From the NCBI GenBank assembly GCA_041392305.1, contig JAWKMJ010000005.1, positions 101,913-165,912 of the forward strand: a DNA stretch of 64,000 nt, read 5' to 3'. Both the position numbers and the translations under genes were made by a program. Positions 58,749-64,000 of the stretch are shown in pieces. Within the stretch, counting starts at the first letter, position 1, and each line of letters starts with the position of its first letter. Below the pieces are notes generated by a model. That model worked only from the letters and a program-made list of their open reading frames with translations, did not search any database and was not told the origin of the DNA. Origin of the DNA: JAGQYP01 sp041392305. GTDB lineage: Bacteria; Bacteroidota; Bacteroidia; Flavobacteriales_D; Crocinitomicaceae.

Positions 58749-59636
58749 CTAAGCCGAAGGGCCTTTTAGGATTTCATTCAGCTTCCAAAGATCAAAATAC
58801 CGAATGCTTACTTGATCTGAATTCAAATCTTGTTCGATACTTTTCTCTTTTCTTTTATAATACGCTTTGAAAATTCCTTTTATTGGAAACTTGCTGAATA
58901 TTTTATGATAGCGAAGTAATTTCACTTCTTTACAATTGAGTTTACCCTCTCTCTGCAATACCAACAAATTCCGAATGCCTTCTTTGGTTTTTGACAAAAA
59001 TTCTTCTTTTGTTTCCAAACCAATATGAACAGCGGGATTGTCAATATGAATAATTGGAATTTCTCTCTTCTTTAATTCCATTCCAAGTAAGGTGTCTTCA
59101 TGTCCATAGCCTACCAGATTTTCATCTAATTTAATGTCTAGAAATACCTTTCGATCAATCAGAAAATTATTGGTCATGAAAGATTGATATGGATTCTGAA
59201 TTCTAATGTCGGCTGGAATGATTTCTCTTTCTACTCCATATTTCCATCTCAAAAAATACGCGGCTTCGGGTGGATTTTGATCATAGGTTCTTCCTCCGTA
59301 AACCACAGATCCTTCTTGGAAATTTTGAACATAGGCCTTAATGAAATCTTGTTTATCAATTCTGGAATCACAATCCAAATATAGTAAAGCTTCAAACTGA
59401 GCCGCTTCCGCCAGTAAATTTCGAATGCGGGAGCGCCCTTGATTTTCACTAAACTCTTTATAGAGGATTTTGTCTTTGGCTAAATCTGCATTCTTGAATT
59501 TATCTGAACTCCCATCATCAAATAAGAGAATTTCAAAGTCTTTTAAATCGTGGGCATCTTTGCTTTGAGAAAAAAGTTCTTCAACCAATTCTCGAACATC
59601 AAAATTGAAAATTGGAATCAGAATGCTAATCTTCAT
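58749..59636 (-). CDS. Family 2 glycosyltransferase
   Basis: The 295-residue protein is a GT-A-fold transferase. It begins ISILIPIFNFDVRELVEELF, with LLFDDGSSDKF and the metal-binding LYLDCDSRID. No membrane helix is evident. It lies right after ftsE with 11-bp overlap of the genes, so they are coupled. Donor and acceptor are unknown; a cell-envelope polysaccharide is likely. Confidence 0.92.
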   Translation of the reverse strand: MKISILIPIFNFDVRELVEELFSQSKDAHDLKDFEILLFDDGSSDKFKNADLAKDKILYKEFSENQGRSRIRNLLAEAAQFEALLYLDCDSRIDKQDFIKAYVQNFQEGSVVYGGRTYDQNPPEAAYFLRWKYGVEREIIPADIRIQNPYQSFMTNNFLIDRKVFLDIKLDENLVGYGHEDTLLGMELKKREIPIIHIDNPAVHIGLETKEEFLSKTKEGIRNLLVLQREGKLNCKEVKLLRYHKIFSKFPIKGIFKAYYKRKEKSIEQDLNSDQVSIRYFDLWKLNEILKGPSA

Positions 59637-60345
59637 CCTTTATAATCGGTTGGAATGGATTGAATGTGTTGATGGTTTCCAATTCATGTACTTCTGAATC
59701 TTTCACTTGAACCACTCTGGAAGGGAATTTTTCCATCAAACTCAAATCATGAGTAGCCATTAAAATAGCTGTACCTTGCTTGGAAATTCCAATTAGAACT
59801 TTCATGATTTCTCTGGAAGTTTCGGGATCCAGATTTCCTGTGGGCTCATCTGCCAATATTAAATCGGGAGAATTCACTAAAGCTCTTGCGATTACCACTC
59901 TTTGCTGCTCTCCTCCGGATAATTCAAAAGGCATTTTATAACCCTTATTTTCAAGTCCGACTAAACTCAAAACTTCATCTGCCTTTTTTTGCATTTCCGC
60001 TTTGTTGTTCCATCCTGTGGATTTCATCACAAAGAACAAATTTTTATAGACGTTTCGATCGGTAAGCAACTGGAAATCTTGAAAAACAATCCCAATTTTT
60101 CTCCTTAAAAATGGAACATCCTTTCGCTTAAGTTGGGTAATATCGTAGCCCACAACCGTTCCTTCACCTTCCTGCAAAGGCAGTTCTCCGTACAAAGTTT
60201 TCAATAAAGATGATTTTCCTGTTCCGGTTTTTCCGATAAGATAAACGAATTCACCTTTTTCTACATGCATCTCAACTTCTTTCAAAACGAGTGCATTTTT
60301 CTGATAAATTTTTGCTTTGGAGATTTTAAATACCGACTCTGCCAT
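59626..60345 (-). CDS. ftsE: FtsE-like ABC ATPase
   Basis: The 239-residue protein has Walker A GKTGTGKSSLLK, signature ELSGGEQQRVVIARAL and Walker B LILADEPTGNLD. The FtsE-type length and the DFQLLTDRNVYKN phrase support cell-division FtsE. FtsX is not adjacent in this window. It is coupled to the GT2 gene. The start ATG 60345 matches the family N-terminus. Confidence 0.88.
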   Translation of the reverse strand: MAESVFKISKAKIYQKNALVLKEVEMHVEKGEFVYLIGKTGTGKSSLLKTLYGELPLQEGEGTVVGYDITQLKRKDVPFLRRKIGIVFQDFQLLTDRNVYKNLFFVMKSTGWNNKAEMQKKADEVLSLVGLENKGYKMPFELSGGEQQRVVIARALVNSPDLILADEPTGNLDPETSREIMKVLIGISKQGTAILMATHDLSLMEKFPSRVVQVKDSEVHELETINTFNPFQPIIKDED

Positions 60346-60490
60346 AATTGATTAATCTAACGTAAAGATGCAAAAATTATGCGAAACAGGGACTTGTGAT
60401 TCAGTACAATAATCTTAACACATTCGCGTTTAAAACTTTTAACATCCCTAGTGTTTTTGCCCAAGTTTCATATTTAATTTTACTCGGATT

Positions 60491-63400
60491 ATGACAATGG
60501 TAAAAAGACTAATTACATCCTATTTTGTGTTGTTTTCTGTGCTTTCTTTTGCCCAACTTTCAGATTGGTCAGAAGGGAAATACAGTAAATATTACATTGC
60601 CGAAGATCTTTTTGAAAAGGAAAAATATGCGGCGAGCCAGAACGAATACGACGAGTTTATTCGTAGCATGGCCGAACCGAACGATCCTTTTGTAATCAAA
60701 GCCAGATATTACCAAACGCTTTGTGCATTGGAGCTTTACAACAATAACTGTGTAAAGATGGTGGAGGATTTCATTAAGGATTATCCCGAAAATATTTACC
60801 GTGAAGAGCTTTATTTTAAAGTAGGGAACTACTTTTTCCAAAAGAAAAATTACAAAGAAACGATTGAATGGCTTTCAAAACTAACTAAATTTCAAATTCA
60901 GGAGATTGATCAAAATGAATACCATTTCAAGATGGGGTATTCTTATTTCAATTTGGGAGAATACAAAGAGGCAAGAAATCATTTTTATGAAGTGAAAGAC
61001 AAGGAGTCTAATTATGCTGCACCGGCTCAATATTACTTCAGCCATATCGCTTATTACAACAAGGATTATCAAGTAGCATTAGAGGGATTCAAAAAGCTAA
61101 AAGATGATCCGGGATTTGCAAATGTGGTTCCTTATTATATCGCTCAAATTTTGTATTTGCAAGGAAAATATGAAGAATTGGTAGACTATGCTCCCGGCCT
61201 ATTGGACACAGGAAAAGTAAAAAGATCAGCCGAAATAAGCCACTTGATCGGGGATGCATACTACCGCATAGAAAAATACGACGAAGCGGTTCACTATCTT
61301 GAGGAATATCATAACAATTCGGCTACTACGAGAGAAGATGAATATCAACTGGCCTTTGCCTATTTAAAAAGTCAGCAATATAAAAATGCGATCGACATGT
61401 TCAATCGAATCACCTATGAGGAAGACTTACTAACTCAAACTGCATTTTACCAAGCAGGCGAGGCTTATTTAAAGCTTGGGGATAATGCCGGTGCAAGAGC
61501 TGCATTTGAGTCGGCCAGTGTAATGAGTTTTGATGAGAATATTAAGGAAGATGCTCTGTACAATTACGCCATACTATCCTACAAATTAGATTTCAATCCC
61601 TACGACGAGGCCATTGAAGCTTTGAATTTGTATTTAGAACGATATCCAAATTCCAAGAGAAAAAAGGATGTTTATCAATATTTGGTTAATGTATATACGA
61701 CCACGAAAAACTATCGTGCCGCACTTGAAAATCTTGAAAAATTCGAGGAAAACTTAGACGTGAAATTACAGACAGCCTATCAAGTGGTTGCCTACAACAG
61801 AGGGATTCAACTATTCCAGGATGGAAACTACGATGCTTCCATGAAAATTCTGGAAAAGGTAAAAAAGTATCCATTGGATCTTAGTCTGAATGCCCAAAGT
61901 AAGTATTGGATTGCTGAATGCTATTACAAGAAAAGAGAATACGAAAATGCAATTATCGCCTACAAAGAGTTTATAAGTGAGCCTGGGGCCAGAGAACTAA
62001 TTCAGTACAATATTGCGAATTACAATATCGGATACTGTTACTTCGATATGCAAAACTATGAAAGTGCGGTAAACTACTTTACTATTTTTGCAGATTACCC
62101 AGAGGAAAAAGATGTCCTGAAAAAGGCGGATTCCTATGTGAAGATTGGAGATTGCTATTATGTTAACCGAAAAGATGAACTGGCGATTAAGGCCTATCGG
62201 AAAGCAGTGGATCATGGAGGATTTAAAACCTTCAATGATTATGCGTTGTATCAGGTGGCTATTTGTCAAGGTTTGCTCAATCAAAATGCAGATAAGATTA
62301 AAACACTTCAGGAATTAGTGAATAATTATAAGCCATCGAAATATAGTGTGGGTGCTTTGGATGAGATTGGTCTGACCTACATCAAAATGTCGGATTTTGA
62401 CAATGCCATTCGCTATTTCGACATGGTGTTAAAGGATTACCCTTTAGATCCTGTGGCGAAAGATGCTGTATTCCACAAAGCCATTGCATACAACTTAGAG
62501 AAAAAATACAAACAAGCTGAAGATCTTCTTCTTCAAATTCTGGTTGAACAAAAGGAAAACAAAGCGAGAGGACAGGAATGTGTGAAGATCTTGATTGACA
62601 TTTATACTCAGACCGGAAATCCTGAAAAGGTGGATCCATTGCTTGAAAAGTATCCTTATGTGAATTTTGATGAAGCAAGTAAGGATGATCTGCATTATCG
62701 AGCTGCTTTAGAACAATATCAGCAAAAAGAATACAAGAAAGCAGGAGATGCTTTTGAGAAATACCTTAAAATGTTTGCTGCTCCAATAGATGAAATCAAT
62801 GCTTTGTACTATGCTGGAGATTGTCACTACAGATTGAAAGAGTATGAAAAAGCACTTCCACATTATTTGAAATTACTTGAAAAGCAAGATTTCAAAGAAA
62901 TAACAGAGGTATCTGCCTACAGAGCAAGCTGGATTTTGTACGAAAACAAAGAATACGAAAAAGCTATTGCCCCTTATTCTCGCCTAGAAAAAGTAGCCAC
63001 CAATGATGAAAATTTAATGGCTGCATTAATAGGTCAGATGAGATGTGCATTCATCACAGAAGACTTTCAGATGGCACATAATTATGGAGAAAAAGTGCTG
63101 TCTGAAAAAATCCAGGGTGATGTGAAACTGGAAGCGAATTACTCTGCTGGAGTGGGTGGATACAAAAGTGGATTGACAGATGAAGTTTTAGAGTATCTGG
63201 AATACACTTACGATCATTCTGAAGGTCAGTGGGGAGCCGAAGCTTTGTATTGTCATGCCGAGATCATGTACAAAAAACAAGATTACGACAATTCTTCTAA
63301 GCTGATTAAAAAATTAGTCAAACAGAAACCTTCTTACCGCTTCTGGATGGCCAAAGGATTTATTCTTCTCGCCAGAAATTTAGTAGCGCAAGACGATCTT

Positions 63401-63598
63401 TTCCAAGCAGAAGCTACGGTGAATTCTGTTCTGAAAAATTATACTGACGAAGAAGATGGTATCCGTTCTGAAGCTCAAACTCTTTTGAACGAGATACAAC
63501 AATTAAAAGACAAACCCAAGAATATTGAACCCCAAAAAGCGCCAATAATTGAAGTAGAGGGCGATGAAAATAACGAGGAAGGAGGACAAAATGAATAA
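60491..63598 (+). CDS. Large TPR outer-membrane-associated protein
   Basis: The 1035-residue product has a signal peptide ending SFAQ (residue 22) and a continuous solenoid of at least twenty TPR units, for example YNKDYQVALEGFKKL and CYFDMQNYESAVNYFTIF. No other domain is evident. The protein is periplasmic or outer-membrane-bound and probably scaffolds an export or envelope complex with the outer-membrane gene that follows, whose ATG overlaps its stop by 8 bp. The function is not known. Confidence 0.85.
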   Translation: MTMVKRLITSYFVLFSVLSFAQLSDWSEGKYSKYYIAEDLFEKEKYAASQNEYDEFIRSMAEPNDPFVIKARYYQTLCALELYNNNCVKMVEDFIKDYPENIYREELYFKVGNYFFQKKNYKETIEWLSKLTKFQIQEIDQNEYHFKMGYSYFNLGEYKEARNHFYEVKDKESNYAAPAQYYFSHIAYYNKDYQVALEGFKKLKDDPGFANVVPYYIAQILYLQGKYEELVDYAPGLLDTGKVKRSAEISHLIGDAYYRIEKYDEAVHYLEEYHNNSATTREDEYQLAFAYLKSQQYKNAIDMFNRITYEEDLLTQTAFYQAGEAYLKLGDNAGARAAFESASVMSFDENIKEDALYNYAILSYKLDFNPYDEAIEALNLYLERYPNSKRKKDVYQYLVNVYTTTKNYRAALENLEKFEENLDVKLQTAYQVVAYNRGIQLFQDGNYDASMKILEKVKKYPLDLSLNAQSKYWIAECYYKKREYENAIIAYKEFISEPGARELIQYNIANYNIGYCYFDMQNYESAVNYFTIFADYPEEKDVLKKADSYVKIGDCYYVNRKDELAIKAYRKAVDHGGFKTFNDYALYQVAICQGLLNQNADKIKTLQELVNNYKPSKYSVGALDEIGLTYIKMSDFDNAIRYFDMVLKDYPLDPVAKDAVFHKAIAYNLEKKYKQAEDLLLQILVEQKENKARGQECVKILIDIYTQTGNPEKVDPLLEKYPYVNFDEASKDDLHYRAALEQYQQKEYKKAGDAFEKYLKMFAAPIDEINALYYAGDCHYRLKEYEKALPHYLKLLEKQDFKEITEVSAYRASWILYENKEYEKAIAPYSRLEKVATNDENLMAALIGQMRCAFITEDFQMAHNYGEKVLSEKIQGDVKLEANYSAGVGGYKSGLTDEVLEYLEYTYDHSEGQWGAEALYCHAEIMYKKQDYDNSSKLIKKLVKQKPSYRFWMAKGFILLARNLVAQDDLFQAEATVNSVLKNYTDEEDGIRSEAQTLLNEIQQLKDKPKNIEPQKAPIIEVEGDENNEEGGQNE

Positions 63599-64000
63599 GC
63601 TAATCTTGATACTCCTAGTGTGTGTTAGTTTTACTGCATTTGGTCAAGGTGATCCGGATACTGGCTGGACCGTGGAATACGAAATGCAACGTACGGTAAA
63701 AGCCACTAAAAGGCTGAATGAATTGACTCAAACACGAGACACCATCATCCCAATTCCAAAGATCGATTACCCATTGATCTCATTGAAACGGGAAACTTCA
63801 TTCCAATTGCAGAACATCGAACCTGCAAAGATTAAGTTGTTTCAAAACAACCCAAAATTGTACAAACATTATTTGAAGGTTGGAATTGGTTCTTACATCA
63901 CTCCTTTAGTTCAATACAATTTCAATTCGGGTAGAAGTAGAAAGAGCAATTGGGGTGTGAATATCGATCATGTTTCTTCCTGGTTGAACATGAAAGGATG
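63591..64000 (+). CDS. N-terminal part of an outer-membrane protein (3' truncated by window edge)
   Basis: The ATG at 63591 overlaps the TPR gene stop and follows a good GGAGG at 63581-63585. It reads MNKLILILLVCVSFTAFGQ, a signal peptide, then about 115 residues. These end in strand-like YKHYLKVGIGSYITPLVQY and NWGVNIDHVSSWLN, the beginning of a barrel. Coupling to the TPR gene indicates a joint complex. The full length is unknown. Confidence 0.75.
   Translation, partial: MNKLILILLVCVSFTAFGQGDPDTGWTVEYEMQRTVKATKRLNELTQTRDTIIPIPKIDYPLISLKRETSFQLQNIEPAKIKLFQNNPKLYKHYLKVGIGSYITPLVQYNFNSGRSRKSNWGVNIDHVSSWLNMKG

Overview
The window comes from a low-GC member of the Bacteroidota, most likely a Flavobacteriales relative of the Crocinitomicaceae/Cryomorphaceae type. 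The signs are six proteins with C-terminal type IX secretion (T9SS) sorting domains, TonB-dependent receptors, many SPII lipoproteins, few Shine-Dalgarno sites, and TAnnTTTG-type -7 elements. I see no phage, IS transposase, CRISPR array, rRNA or tRNA. The content is chromosomal and metabolic.

Layout. 1-5 kb: a TPR lipoprotein, then a redox-stress operon (pirin, nitroreductase, OsmC, YjdI-type ferredoxin) behind two operator-like palindromes. A third palindrome precedes a decayed thioredoxin-family gene. 5-12 kb: a CREST/ceramidase-like membrane hydrolase, a T9SS M43 protease, an archaemetzincin lipoprotein, a frameshifted epimerase and a TPR-SpoIIE phosphatase. 12-16 kb: an Rrf2 regulator and an assimilatory sulfate operon (DUF2061, cysH, cysD, cysN). 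16-22 kb: a giant T9SS metalloprotease, a NifU-domain protein and Mrp. 22-27 kb: a compact cobalamin-uptake operon behind a cobalamin riboswitch. 28-38 kb: a Rieske oxygenase with a CrtU-like flavoprotein, a large repeat protein, an alkyltransferase-like protein with TrmB, a glycosyltransferase, and a T9SS cytochrome c/copper monooxygenase preceded by an interrupted thioredoxin-like gene. 38-55 kb: a phosphate island (PhoR/PhoB pair, TonB receptor with a beta-helix lipoprotein, second PhoB, Na/Pi symporter, OprO/P porin, and further on ppk1 and ppx). 55-64 kb: aspS, an orphan response regulator, a GT2 and ftsE, and a large TPR protein with the start of an outer-membrane protein gene.

How genes work together. 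The sulfate genes activate and reduce sulfate under probable Rrf2 control; no APS kinase is present here. The B12 operon combines a TonB receptor, a BtuG-like propeller lipoprotein and two T9SS-secreted proteins under one riboswitch. The phosphate island joins sensing, outer- and inner-membrane uptake, and polyphosphate storage and breakdown.

The least explained feature is a set of intergenic arrays with strict 6/13-, 7- or 8-bp periodicity and degenerate units. They lie between 3.0 and 4.2 kb, inside the cys operon, and around 57 kb. Three genes carry frame lesions (4.3-4.8, 10.0 and 38.4 kb), which may be real decay or sequence error.
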